Shown: piece by piece, positions 1 to 7,138 of the stretch | How positions within the stretch are numbered: position 1 is the first letter of the stretch | Layout of the letters: each line of letters starts with the position of its first letter | NCBI GenBank assembly: GCA_937923795.1 | Contig: CALDWI010000025.1 | Location: forward strand, 1-61,269 | Direction: 5' to 3' | DNA: 61,269 bases | DNA from: an uncultured Collinsella sp. | Lineage (GTDB): Bacteria; Actinomycetota; Coriobacteriia; Coriobacteriales; Coriobacteriaceae | Notes under the pieces: model-generated | Told to the model about the DNA's origin: nothing | Databases searched by the model: none | The model's input: the letters and a program-made list of their open reading frames with translations, nothing else | Position numbers and translations under genes: made by a program

Positions 1-53
1 AGAGCAGGGGACTCTTAATCCCAAGGTCCAGGGTTCGACCCCCTGACGGCCCA
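1..53 (+). tRNA. tRNA-Lys (CUU), 5' end cut by window
   Basis: The sequence from the D-arm onward is identical to the complete tRNA-Lys at 100-172. The anticodon CTT is at 14-16 in the loop CTCTTAA, followed by a T-arm with GGTTCGACC and the 3' acceptor strand ACGGCCC. Unlike the second copy, this one is followed directly by an encoded CCA (54-56). The 5' acceptor strand and part of the D-arm lie before the window. Confidence 0.93.
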
Positions 54-69
54 CCACACGATATCTCCT

Positions 70-95
70 CTAAAGTCCGCCATAACGGACTTTAG
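70..95 (+). other. Perfect hairpin between the two tRNA-Lys genes
   Basis: CTAAAGTCCG (70-79) and CGGACTTTAG (86-95) form a perfect 10-bp stem with a 6-nt loop. No T-run follows, so it is a poor intrinsic terminator. A spacer structure for processing the tandem tRNA transcript is more likely (inference). Confidence 0.6.
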
Positions 96-99
96 CTTT

Positions 100-172
100 G
101 GGTCGTTAGCTCAGTTGGTAGAGCAGGGGACTCTTAATCCCAAGGTCCAGGGTTCGACCCCCTGACGGCCCA
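100..172 (+). tRNA. tRNA-Lys (CUU)
   Basis: A complete 73-nt cloverleaf. The acceptor stem GGGTCGT/ACGGCCC pairs fully with one G-U pair, the discriminator is A172, and the anticodon CTT is at 133-135. The position 27-43 pair in the anticodon stem looks mismatched (G-A). The 3' end reads ACCCA, so CCA is not exactly encoded, unlike the upstream copy. Both copies would decode AAG lysine codons. Confidence 0.95.
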
Positions 173-186
173 CCCAAAGATTGTTA

Positions 187-216
187 AAGCGACTGGCTCA
201 GGCTGGTCGCTTTTTT
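187..216 (+). terminator. Intrinsic terminator of the tRNA-Lys pair
   Basis: A GCGAC...GTCGC hairpin (stem ends about 189 and 210) is followed by six T residues (211-216), 15 nt after the tRNA. A near-identical second copy is at 361-392. Confidence 0.85.
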
Positions 217-261
217 GTTGACCTCGCATGGGGTCGAACCCGTCGGGGCGCGAAGCTGAGG

Positions 262-330
262 AAATGCGTAAGCATTTGCCAGCGTAGCGCGCAAGGCGCG
301 AAGCGCCGCAGCGACCGCCTGCGCAGCAGG
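262..330. repeat. Cluster of three short hairpins (REP-like)
   Basis: Three tight palindromes lie in 70 bp between the two copies of the tRNA flank: AAATGC-gtaa-GCATTT (262-277), GGCGC-gaa-GCGCC (295-307) and CCTGC-gca-GCAGG (318-330). The arrangement resembles a small REP/BIME-type element. No gene is present. Association with a mobile repeat family is an inference. Confidence 0.5.
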
Positions 331-332
331 CT

Positions 333-431
333 GACCCCCTGACGGCCCGCCAAAGCATAGTAAAGCGACTGGCTTCGGCTGGTCGCTTTTTTGTTGACCT
401 CGCATGGGGTCGGACCCGTCGGGGCGCGAAG
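333..431 (+). repeat. Second, decayed copy of tRNA-Lys 3' end, terminator and flank
   Basis: Positions 333-351 match the last 19 nt of the tRNA-Lys region with one change (ACGGCCCGCC for ACGGCCCACC). They are followed by a second terminator hairpin (361-392) and a flank (about 393-431) that matches 217-257 almost base for base. No complete tRNA can be folded here. The flank also contains GGGTCGAACCC, which on the minus strand reads as a T-arm-like GGGTTCGACCC. The arrangement looks like a partial duplication or the scar of an insertion at the tRNA 3' end. Confidence 0.75.
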
Positions 432-566
432 TTGGGGAAACTGCACCGTGATTCCCTTAGGGAAACACGGCTAAAGCCCCATAAACGTGCTCTCCTTATG
501 GGAATTATGCTCACAGGGCTCGATGCATGTTGAAAAGTTGTGATCAAACTCAAAGTGAGAATCGAT
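432..566. other. Intergenic region, no gene seen
   Basis: 135 bp between the tRNA-flank repeat and the convergent flavoprotein gene. I see no gene, no clear T-run terminator and no recognisable RNA. The open frame on the minus strand through the tRNA region is a translation artefact of the tRNA and its repeat. Confidence 0.5.
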
Positions 567-2093
567 TTAGTCTGCTCGATAGTGCGATCCGAGACTTTCG
601 GTCCGCTTACGCATGGCTTTGACCATTTCCTGTGCTAGTTGAATCTGCGATTGCAGGCGGGCGAGGGCTGCGACTTCGCTGTCCTGGGCTTTCTGTGTGC
701 TCAAGGTCGTTGCCTCCGTCTTCAAGCCCTCAAGCTCGTGTAGTGCCTCGGATAGGCCTGTTTCGGTCCTGTTGATCATGCAATAGGTGCTCATCGTGTG
801 CCTAAGGCCGTGTGTCAGGCGTTCGGCATCTGTTGTGGCAATGCCGTAGTGGGGGAGGGCGATATCCGCCTTCAGGGCTGTCTCAGGCTCTTTCTGCGCT
901 GCAAGGGCTGCCGATGCGCCTGCGATGCGCCCGAACACGATGCCGTTGGCACTTGATAAGCCACCAATGCGGTCGGCTCCGTGCATGCCGCCTGTCGCCT
1001 CGCCGCAAGCGTAGAGGCCCTCAACGCCCGTGTACGCGGTCTTATCGATCTTGATGCCGCCGTTAGCGGCGTGGGCATACATCGCAACGCGCATCTCGTC
1101 AGCCGGGGCGATGCCGTGCTCGTCTTGCAGCCAGGTGGCAAAGGTCTGCACAAACTCTGGGACATCCTCGCGGGGGAAGTCGTAGTGGAGTGCCAGGCCT
1201 TTGACACCTGCCTGATCGATGACGAGATCGATAGCGCGGGAGGCCAAGCGTGACGTGAAGGGACCATATCCAGAGCGCTGCTCGAGCAGGTCGTCCAGCT
1301 TGTCGTCGGCAATATCTACCGGCTGGTCTACATGCGCGTAGCGCCAGGTTTTCTCGTTGAAGACCAAGTTACGCCTGGGCTCGATGAAGCCGGGCATCAT
1401 CTGCATGAACTCTATATTAGTAAGTGTTGCGCCGTGCGCCAGCGCGATGGCCTGCGAGGAGCTGAGCACATCAGCCGACGTAAGGCTGCGCTCGAACAGG
1501 CCGCCTGTGCCACCGGCTGCGATGATCGTGGCCTTGGCAGCAAAGGGCACGATTCGATTTTCGGTAAGGTCGTAGAGTACGGTTCCGGTTATTCTGCCGT
1601 TCGTGTCCTCAACAAGGTCGATAAGCTCATGGCGGGGGAGCAGGCGAATGCCGAGCGACTCGATCCAGGTCGTCAGGGCGTCCTCAAGGGGCTTGCGGGT
1701 GAGGCCGCGCCACATGCGCGTCTTGTGGTCAAAGCAGGGGATAAATTGCTTTTGTTGAGCACTCTTGGCGCTTTGCGGACGCTGGAGCTCAACGCCCAGG
1801 TCTTGCTCGAGCCAGTCAATCGCTTGGGGAATGCCGTGGACGAACGTTTGGACGAGTTCGGGGTCGGCAACGCCGGCGCCGACGGCCAGGATGGTGTCGA
1901 TGAGGTCCTGCTCGTCGTCTTCGTCGACGGGACCGATGAGGCCGAGGCCCCAGGTACCCGGGAAGAAGCTCGATCCACTCATGGTCTTGCCGGCGCTTGC
2001 CACAGTGACGGTTGCACCCGTGCATGCCGCTTCGATGGCGGCACAAAGGCCCGCAATGCCAGATCCAATTACCAGTACATCAGTCGATTCCAT
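567..2093 (-). CDS. FAD-dependent oxidoreductase, NadB/fumarate reductase flavoprotein family
   Basis: A 508-aa soluble flavoprotein. The N-terminal Rossmann motif GSGIAGLCAAIEA (about residues 8-20) binds the ADP part of FAD. The C-terminal half carries YACGEATGGMHGADRIGG and SSANGIVFGRIAG, the second FAD-binding signature of the L-aspartate oxidase/succinate dehydrogenase flavoprotein family. There is no secretion signal and no haem motif. The ATG at 2093 is preferred to an upstream ATG (2150) because GAAAGGA lies just before it and the Rossmann fold begins directly after it. It is a single gene with no nadA or nadC beside it, so quinolinate synthesis is not supported by context. The substrate is unknown and could be aspartate, fumarate or another acid. 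Confidence 0.85.
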   Translation of the reverse strand: MESTDVLVIGSGIAGLCAAIEAACTGATVTVASAGKTMSGSSFFPGTWGLGLIGPVDEDDEQDLIDTILAVGAGVADPELVQTFVHGIPQAIDWLEQDLGVELQRPQSAKSAQQKQFIPCFDHKTRMWRGLTRKPLEDALTTWIESLGIRLLPRHELIDLVEDTNGRITGTVLYDLTENRIVPFAAKATIIAAGGTGGLFERSLTSADVLSSSQAIALAHGATLTNIEFMQMMPGFIEPRRNLVFNEKTWRYAHVDQPVDIADDKLDDLLEQRSGYGPFTSRLASRAIDLVIDQAGVKGLALHYDFPREDVPEFVQTFATWLQDEHGIAPADEMRVAMYAHAANGGIKIDKTAYTGVEGLYACGEATGGMHGADRIGGLSSANGIVFGRIAGASAALAAQKEPETALKADIALPHYGIATTDAERLTHGLRHTMSTYCMINRTETGLSEALHELEGLKTEATTLSTQKAQDSEVAALARLQSQIQLAQEMVKAMRKRTESLGSHYRAD

Positions 2094-2281
2094 CGGATTC
2101 CTTTCTCGTCCGGCGCATTGTCGCACGGGTGATCGGCAATGGGGCCGCAAAGACCCGGCAAATCGGTAAAGGGCAAATATGGCAGGTGGGCGTCATGGAC
2201 GCTCTGACGCTCCATCTCATCACATCTTGTATTTCGCCCCAACTGATATATCGGCATTAGCTACCCTGCGACAGCGCAAAC

Positions 2282-2314
2282 AAAAAGAGCCGCTACCCGA
2301 GTGGGTAGCGGCTC
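2282..2314 (-). terminator. Intrinsic terminator after the GGGtGRT gene
   Basis: A perfect 12-bp stem (2287-2298 with 2303-2314, loop GAGT) is followed on the minus strand by TTTTTG. It lies about 36 nt past the stop codon of the gene at 2350. Confidence 0.9.
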
Positions 2315-2349
2315 CAAAGCTCAACTATATGAGCATCGCGCGGGCGCGA

Positions 2350-3354
2350 TTAGGCCTTGAGGGCCTCCTCGACGGCGACGGCGCAGGCGACGGTGGCACC
2401 GACCATGGGGTTGTTGCCCATGCCGATGAGACCCATCATGTCAACGTGCGCAGGCACGGAGGAAGAACCGGCGAACTGGGCGTCGGAGTGCATGCGGCCC
2501 ATGGTGTCGGTCATGCCGTAAGAAGCAGGGCCGGCGCCCATGTTGTCCGGGTGCAGGGTACGGCCAGTGCCGCCACCAGAAGCGACGGAGAAGTACTTCT
2601 TGCCAGCCTCGAGGCGCTCCTTCTTGTAGGTGCCAGCGACGGGGTGCTGGAAGCGCGTGGGGTTGGTGGAGTTACCGGTGATCGAGATGTCGACGTTCTC
2701 GTGCCACATGATGGCAACGCCCTCGCGGACGTCGTCGGCGCCGTAGCAGTTGACGGCGGCGCGGGGACCATCGGAGTAGGGGATGGTCTCGACGACCTTG
2801 AGCTCGCCCGTGAAGTAGTCGAACTGGGTCTTCACGTAGGTGAAGCCGTTGATGCGGGCGATGATCTGAGCAGCGTCCTTGCCCAGACCGTTGAGGATGA
2901 CGCGCAGCGGCTTCTTGCGAGCCTTGTTGGCGTTCAGAGCCAGGCCGATAGCACCCTCAGCGGCAGCGAAGGACTCGTGACCGGCCAGGAAGGCGAAGCA
3001 CTCAGTGTCGTCGGAGAGCAGCATAGCGCCCAGGTTGCCGTGGCCCAGACCGACCTTGCGGTCCTCGGCGACGGAGCCGGGAACGGTGAAGGCCTGGATG
3101 CCCTCGCCGATGATGGCGGCAGCCTCAGAAGCGGACTTGGCGCCACGCTTGACAGCGAGAGCGCAACCGAGGGTGTAGGCCCACTCGGCGTTCTGGAAGG
3201 CGATGGACTGGGTGTTGTTGACGATCTCACGCGGGTTGAAGCCCTTGTCGGTGCAGATCTGCAGAGCTTCCTCGAGGGAGGCGATGCCGTTGTCGGCGAG
3301 GCACTTGTTGATCTTGTCAGCGCGGCGCTCGTAACCTTCGAACGTAACAGTCAT
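2350..3354 (-). CDS. GGGtGRT family protein
   Basis: A 334-aa cytosolic protein of the GGGtGRT family, named after the motif seen here as SGGGTGRTLHPDN about 60 residues before the C-terminus. Other conserved stretches are GLGHGNLGAMLLS, FAFLAGHESFAAAEG and the glycine/methionine-rich end GLIGMGNNPMVGATVA. The biochemical role is not established. The family is usually found next to a NifU-like scaffold protein, as here: the partner gene ends 18 nt upstream, so the two form an operon ending at the terminator at 2282. A role in Fe-S or related metal/sulfur chemistry is inferred only from that pairing. The start ATG at 3354 follows a GGGAGGG ribosome-binding site. Confidence 0.9.
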   Translation of the reverse strand: MTVTFEGYERRADKINKCLADNGIASLEEALQICTDKGFNPREIVNNTQSIAFQNAEWAYTLGCALAVKRGAKSASEAAAIIGEGIQAFTVPGSVAEDRKVGLGHGNLGAMLLSDDTECFAFLAGHESFAAAEGAIGLALNANKARKKPLRVILNGLGKDAAQIIARINGFTYVKTQFDYFTGELKVVETIPYSDGPRAAVNCYGADDVREGVAIMWHENVDISITGNSTNPTRFQHPVAGTYKKERLEAGKKYFSVASGGGTGRTLHPDNMGAGPASYGMTDTMGRMHSDAQFAGSSSVPAHVDMMGLIGMGNNPMVGATVACAVAVEEALKA

Positions 3355-3372
3355 AGTTATTTCCCTCCCTTT

Positions 3373-4107
3373 CTACTCGTGAACCGGGAACACGCTGGCG
3401 ACGGAGTGAGTCTCCTCGTCGGTGCGCGGGTCGATGTACTTGGCAGCGTTCTCCCACTGACCATAGTGGCCCATAGCGCCAGCGATGGCCTCCTCGGGGG
3501 TCTTGCCGGCCTTGACGGCGTCGGTGAACTTGCCGAGGTTCAGGAACTCGAATGCGATGATCTCGTTCTTGTCGTTGAGAGCCATGCGGGTGACGTAGCC
3601 CTGAGCGAGCTCGAGGTAACGAGCGCCCTTGGCCTTGGTGCCGAACATGGTGCCGACCTGAGAGCGAAGGCCCTTGCCGAGGTCGTCGAGGGAGGCGCCC
3701 ACGGGCAGGCCGCCCTCGGAGAACGCGGTCTGGCTGCGGCCGTAAACGATCTGCAGGAAGATCTCGCGCATAGCAACGTTGATGGCGTCGCAGACGAGGT
3801 CGGTGTTGAGGGCCTCGAGGATGGTCTTACCGGGAAGGATCTCGGAAGCCATGGCGGCAGAGTGGGTCATGCCCGAGCAGCCGATGGTCTCAACGAGGGC
3901 CTCCTCGATGATGCCGTCCTTGACGTTCAGCGTGAGCTTGCAGGCGCCCTGCTGAGGTGCGCACCAACCCACACCGTGCGTAAGACCGGAGATGTCGGAA
4001 ATCTCCTTAGCCTGGACCCACTTGCCCTCCTCGGGGATGGGTGCGGGGCCGTGGTATGCACCCTTGGCAACGGGGCACATGTTCTCCACTTCCTGTGAGT
4101 ACTGCAT
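3373..4107 (-). CDS. NifU-like iron-sulfur scaffold protein paired with GGGtGRT
   Basis: A 244-aa protein of the IscU/NifU N-terminal type fused to a conserved C-terminal region. The scaffold part contains VETIGCSGMTHSAAMASE and DLVCDAINVAMREIF, matching the second and third cysteine regions of the scaffold fold. The first region is around QQGACKLTL. The start ATG at 4107 is preceded by AGAGGAGAGG on the minus strand; the longer frame to 4191 has no such site. It is transcribed with the GGGtGRT gene. A candidate minus-strand -10 element TATTAT lies at 4201-4206 upstream. It is distinct from the SufU scaffold at 5386, so the genome carries two scaffold-like proteins within 3 kb. Confidence 0.85.
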   Translation of the reverse strand: MQYSQEVENMCPVAKGAYHGPAPIPEEGKWVQAKEISDISGLTHGVGWCAPQQGACKLTLNVKDGIIEEALVETIGCSGMTHSAAMASEILPGKTILEALNTDLVCDAINVAMREIFLQIVYGRSQTAFSEGGLPVGASLDDLGKGLRSQVGTMFGTKAKGARYLELAQGYVTRMALNDKNEIIAFEFLNLGKFTDAVKAGKTPEEAIAGAMGHYGQWENAAKYIDPRTDEETHSVASVFPVHE

Positions 4108-4510
4108 GCCTCTCCTCTCTATCGTGTTGGCGTCCCGTCTGGGGGTCGTGGCTGGCGATTGCCGGGCGACCCTTCGAAAGGGACATGACATGCAGCCCCT
4201 ATAATACCGCGAAATGCACGGAATATTCGGCGAACGGCTCAGTTTTCGTAGCGAGAAGTCCGGAAGTTTTAATTGAAACGGTTTAACTCTATGTTCTGTG
4301 GTCGTGAACTTCCGTAGAGGGGGTCCGTTTTGGGCAAGCTTTTGGTCAGCTCTTGTAAGCGTTGCAGGGGTTGACCTGTTGCAACGGTGCCGTTCGCCGC
4401 CCGTTTACTGCCCTTGGCCGCGCGGGTGTATTGTTTTGCGTGAATGTTTTGATGGCACGCTTCAATCGTGCTGTATTGGATGGCAAGCAGATCCCGGCGA
4501 AGGGAGCGTC
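4108..4510. other. Divergent promoter region, no gene seen
   Basis: 403 bp between the divergent scaffold and transposase-like genes. It holds the leader and probable promoter of the minus-strand pair (TATTAT at 4201-4206). The frame of the plus-strand gene is open back to 4298, but no ribosome-binding site or conserved sequence supports that longer start. Confidence 0.5.
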
Positions 4511-5320
4511 ATGCAGCGCGTTTGGAGAACGGTTACCGGCTTTTACCATGTCTGTGCCCGCGGTTCGGGCAAGCAGCTCATCTTTGAGGGCGATGAAGAC
4601 CGGTGGGAGTTCTTGGAGCTGATGCGTGAGTGCTGCCGCAAGGCGGGCGTGACGGTTATCGCCTGGTGCCTTATGGGCAATCACGTGCGTCTGGTGCTTG
4701 CAGATTACGAGGACGCGATGAGCGCGGCGATGCACCGGCTGCTTTTGACGTACGCGCGGCGGTTCAATAAGCGCATGGGGCGCACAGGCCATCTGTTCCA
4801 GAACCGTTTTGACCGGCGTTCGCTCGATACCGATTGGCAGGTGATGGAGGCTATTCGCTCTGTACACGCTGATTCGCAGGAGGTGGGCGTTAGCCTAATC
4901 GAGCGTTATCCCTGGAGCAGCTTTGCGGAGCATCTGCGCGCTTACGACAGTGATGCGGCAGATGCCACGAGGGGATTTTGCGATCCTTCTTGCGTGCTTG
5001 AGCTTTTTGGTTCTGCCGAGGCCTTTGCTGCCTATTCGCTTTCGATGCCCGACAGCGGCGAACCGGCGCTGCGCGATATGAAAGAGACAGAGTGGGAACG
5101 CCACGCCTTTGCCGACAAGTTGGCGAAGAGCCTCGGGGCTCCGCTCCATGGGGTTAAAGACGCACCGCCTGCGCAGCGTGATACCGTTATTGTTGGATTG
5201 CACGATGCCGGTTTCACGGTGCGCCAGATTGAGCGCTATACCGGGATTGGAAAAAGTAGTGTCTCTCGTATTGTGCGTGCTTATGCGCGGGTGACGGCAC
5301 AGGCTGAGCTCTCGGAGTAG
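4511..5320 (+). CDS. Domesticated REP-associated tyrosine transposase-like protein with C-terminal HTH
   Basis: A 269-aa protein of the Y1/IS200-type transposase fold, REP-associated (RAYT) branch. Family marks are FYHVCARG (residues 11-18), AWCLMGNHVRLVL (51-63), GHLFQNRF and YPWSSF. The canonical metal-binding HxH here reads H58-V-R60, and the catalytic tyrosine stretch (normally YIHLNPVRA-like) reads IRSVHADSQEVG with no tyrosine. Both catalytic elements are therefore lost. About residues 236-257 form a helix-turn-helix (FTVRQIERYTGIGKSSVSRI). The start ATG at 4511 has AGGGAG upstream. There are no terminal repeats or target duplications around it. It is probably a DNA-binding protein derived from a transposase. 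Confidence 0.8.
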   Translation: MQRVWRTVTGFYHVCARGSGKQLIFEGDEDRWEFLELMRECCRKAGVTVIAWCLMGNHVRLVLADYEDAMSAAMHRLLLTYARRFNKRMGRTGHLFQNRFDRRSLDTDWQVMEAIRSVHADSQEVGVSLIERYPWSSFAEHLRAYDSDAADATRGFCDPSCVLELFGSAEAFAAYSLSMPDSGEPALRDMKETEWERHAFADKLAKSLGAPLHGVKDAPPAQRDTVIVGLHDAGFTVRQIERYTGIGKSSVSRIVRAYARVTAQAELSE

Positions 5321-5324
5321 AAAA

Positions 5325-5357
5325 TGGCCGAACCACTCTTGTCAAGCGATTCGGCCA
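5325..5357. terminator. Shared terminator region between convergent genes
   Basis: TGGCCGAA (5325-5332) pairs with TTCGGCCA (5350-5357). On the minus strand the stem is followed by TTTT, so it could stop the suf operon. A second small palindrome, AAATCTTAAGATTT (about 5362-5375), lies next to it. Confidence 0.6.
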
Positions 5358-5385
5358 ACAAAAATCTTAAGATTTGGGATAAGTA

Positions 5386-5820
5386 CTACTGATTATTTTG
5401 CCCCTCGAGCATGCCGTCGAGGGTGCGCCAGGCGAGCTCGGCGCATTTGACGCGGGCAGGCATGTGCGAGATGTCCTGGAGCTGGGCGGCTTCGTCCAGG
5501 TCTTCCAGGTCGTCCTCGGAGAGCTTCTCGCCGCGGATCATGGCGAGGAAGAGTCCCGCCAAGCGACGCGCCTCCTCGACGGTCTCGCCGGTGATGAGGT
5601 CGGCCATGATGTCGGCGCTGGCCTGGCTTATGGCGCAGCCGTGCCCGGTAAACGAGGCTTCCTCGATTACATCGTTCTCGACACGCAGCTGCAAGGTGAG
5701 CTCGTCTCCGCAGCTGGGGTTGATACCGTCGTGCTCGTGCGTGGGAGCATCCATCTCGTACTTATAGTCGGGGTGCGAGTTGTGCTCCATAAACGTGGTG
5801 GAGGTGTACAGATTACCCAT
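5386..5820 (-). CDS. sufU: SufU, zinc-containing sulfur acceptor / Fe-S scaffold
   Basis: A 144-aa IscU-type protein of the SufU subfamily, which takes persulfide sulfur from SufS in Gram-positive bacteria. The zinc ligands are visible: C37 and D39 in NPSCGDEL, C62 in TGHGCAISQASAD, and C126 in ARVKCAELAW. The insertion between the second and third cysteine regions (about residues 93-120) is typical of SufU rather than IscU. The start ATG at 5820 overlaps the end of sufS by 8 nt, indicating translational coupling. It is the last gene of the sufCBDSU operon. Confidence 0.95.
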   Translation of the reverse strand: MGNLYTSTTFMEHNSHPDYKYEMDAPTHEHDGINPSCGDELTLQLRVENDVIEEASFTGHGCAISQASADIMADLITGETVEEARRLAGLFLAMIRGEKLSEDDLEDLDEAAQLQDISHMPARVKCAELAWRTLDGMLEGQNNQ

Positions 5821-7138
5821 TGAACGTGCTCCAAACGTGATGCAGGCCGGCGATGAACTTGTCGATGTCGGCCTTGTCGTTGTAGAAGGCCACGCTGGCT
5901 CGGCAGCAGGCAAGGTTCTCGACGCCCAACCAGGTGAGCAGCGGCTGCGCGCAGTGGTGGCCGGCGCGGATGCAGACGCCGTCCATGTCCATGATGCTCG
6001 CGACGTCGTGCGGGTGGATGCCCTTGACGTTAAAGCTCACAACGCCGTGGTGGTTGTCCCAGTAGATGGAACCGATGATTTGGACAAAGTCGAGCTGCAT
6101 GAGTTCGCCCATCAGATAGTGGACGAGTGCCTGCTCGCGGGCCTGAATGTTCTCGTAGCCCACCGTGTTGACCAGGTAGTCGAGTGCCGCACCCGTGGCG
6201 AAGATGCCGGCGGCGTCCTGCGTGCCGGCCTCGAACTTCTCGGGGACGGGCGCCCAGACGGCGTCCTGCTCGGTGACAGAGTCGATCATCTCGCCACCGG
6301 TGAGCATGGGCGGCATGGCGTTCAGCAGGTCCATCCTGCCCCACAGCACGCCGATGCCCATGGGGCCCATGGCCTTGTGTGCGCTAAAGGCAAAGAAGTC
6401 GGCTCCCAGGTCGGCCACATCGACCGGCATGTGCGGCAGCGACTGCGCGCCGTCGACGACCAGATAGCCGCTGTACTTGTGGACGAGCTTGCCGAGGTTC
6501 TTGACCGGGTTCTCGACGCCCAGCACGTTAGAAACCTGACCCACGGCCAGAATCTTGGTCTTGGGACCAACCTTGGCAAGAACCTCCTCGGTGGTGAGCT
6601 GGCCGGTCTTGGTGGGGTAGAGGTAGACGAGCTTGGCGCCGGTCTCGCGGCAGACCTGCTGCCACGGAATCAGGTTGGAGTGGTGCTCCATGATGGTGAT
6701 GACGACCTCGTCACCGGGCTCGAGCACCGTGGGTGCAAAGCTCTTGGCGATCAGGTTGAGCGACTCGCTCGTGTTGCGGGTGAAGACGACCTCGTTGGCC
6801 TGGGCGGCGCCGATGAGGTCGGCGATCTGCTGGCGGACCTTCGCGATGGCATCGGTGGCCTCGACGGACAGCGAGTACAGGCCGCGCAGCGGGTTGGCGT
6901 TCATGCGCTGGTAGAAGTCGCGTTCGGCGTCAAGCACGCAGGCGGGGCGCTGCGCGGTGGCGGCGCTATCGAGGAAGGCGATCTCGGGGTGCTGCTGAAA
7001 CAGCGGGAACTGGCCCTTGTAGGGGTTGGTCTCGATGTCCACGGTGGGCCAGCCGCGCGAAGCCTCGTCGCTGGCGTCGAGCTCCATAGGCTCCGGTGCG
7101 GTACAGGTATCGCATTTAACGTGCTCGGTGTCGATCAT
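5813..7138 (-). CDS. sufS: SufS, group II cysteine desulfurase
   Basis: A 441-aa PLP enzyme that removes sulfur from cysteine to give alanine and a protein persulfide for Fe-S assembly. The PLP lysine is K255 in FSAHKAMGP, the PLP-contacting aspartate is D229 in VVDGAQ, H152/H153 lie in MEHHSN, and the catalytic cysteine is C396 in RAGHHCAQPL. The N-terminus is about 35 residues longer than usual and holds a CxxC pair (C9, C12), which could be a metal or redox site. The start overlaps the sufD stop (ATGA). Confidence 0.96.
   Translation of the reverse strand: MIDTEHVKCDTCTAPEPMELDASDEASRGWPTVDIETNPYKGQFPLFQQHPEIAFLDSAATAQRPACVLDAERDFYQRMNANPLRGLYSLSVEATDAIAKVRQQIADLIGAAQANEVVFTRNTSESLNLIAKSFAPTVLEPGDEVVITIMEHHSNLIPWQQVCRETGAKLVYLYPTKTGQLTTEEVLAKVGPKTKILAVGQVSNVLGVENPVKNLGKLVHKYSGYLVVDGAQSLPHMPVDVADLGADFFAFSAHKAMGPMGIGVLWGRMDLLNAMPPMLTGGEMIDSVTEQDAVWAPVPEKFEAGTQDAAGIFATGAALDYLVNTVGYENIQAREQALVHYLMGELMQLDFVQIIGSIYWDNHHGVVSFNVKGIHPHDVASIMDMDGVCIRAGHHCAQPLLTWLGVENLACCRASVAFYNDKADIDKFIAGLHHVWSTFNG

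Noticed and set aside
134..553. 139-codon minus-strand ORF across the tRNA and its repeat
   Set aside because: It translates tRNA and terminator sequence in reverse (typical VRGSNPGP artefact) and has no ribosome-binding site.
2179..4098. 639-codon plus-strand ORF opposite the GGGtGRT and NifU-like genes
   Set aside because: Low-complexity Gly/Val/Leu/Ala translation caused by codon bias of the real genes on the other strand; no start signal or family.
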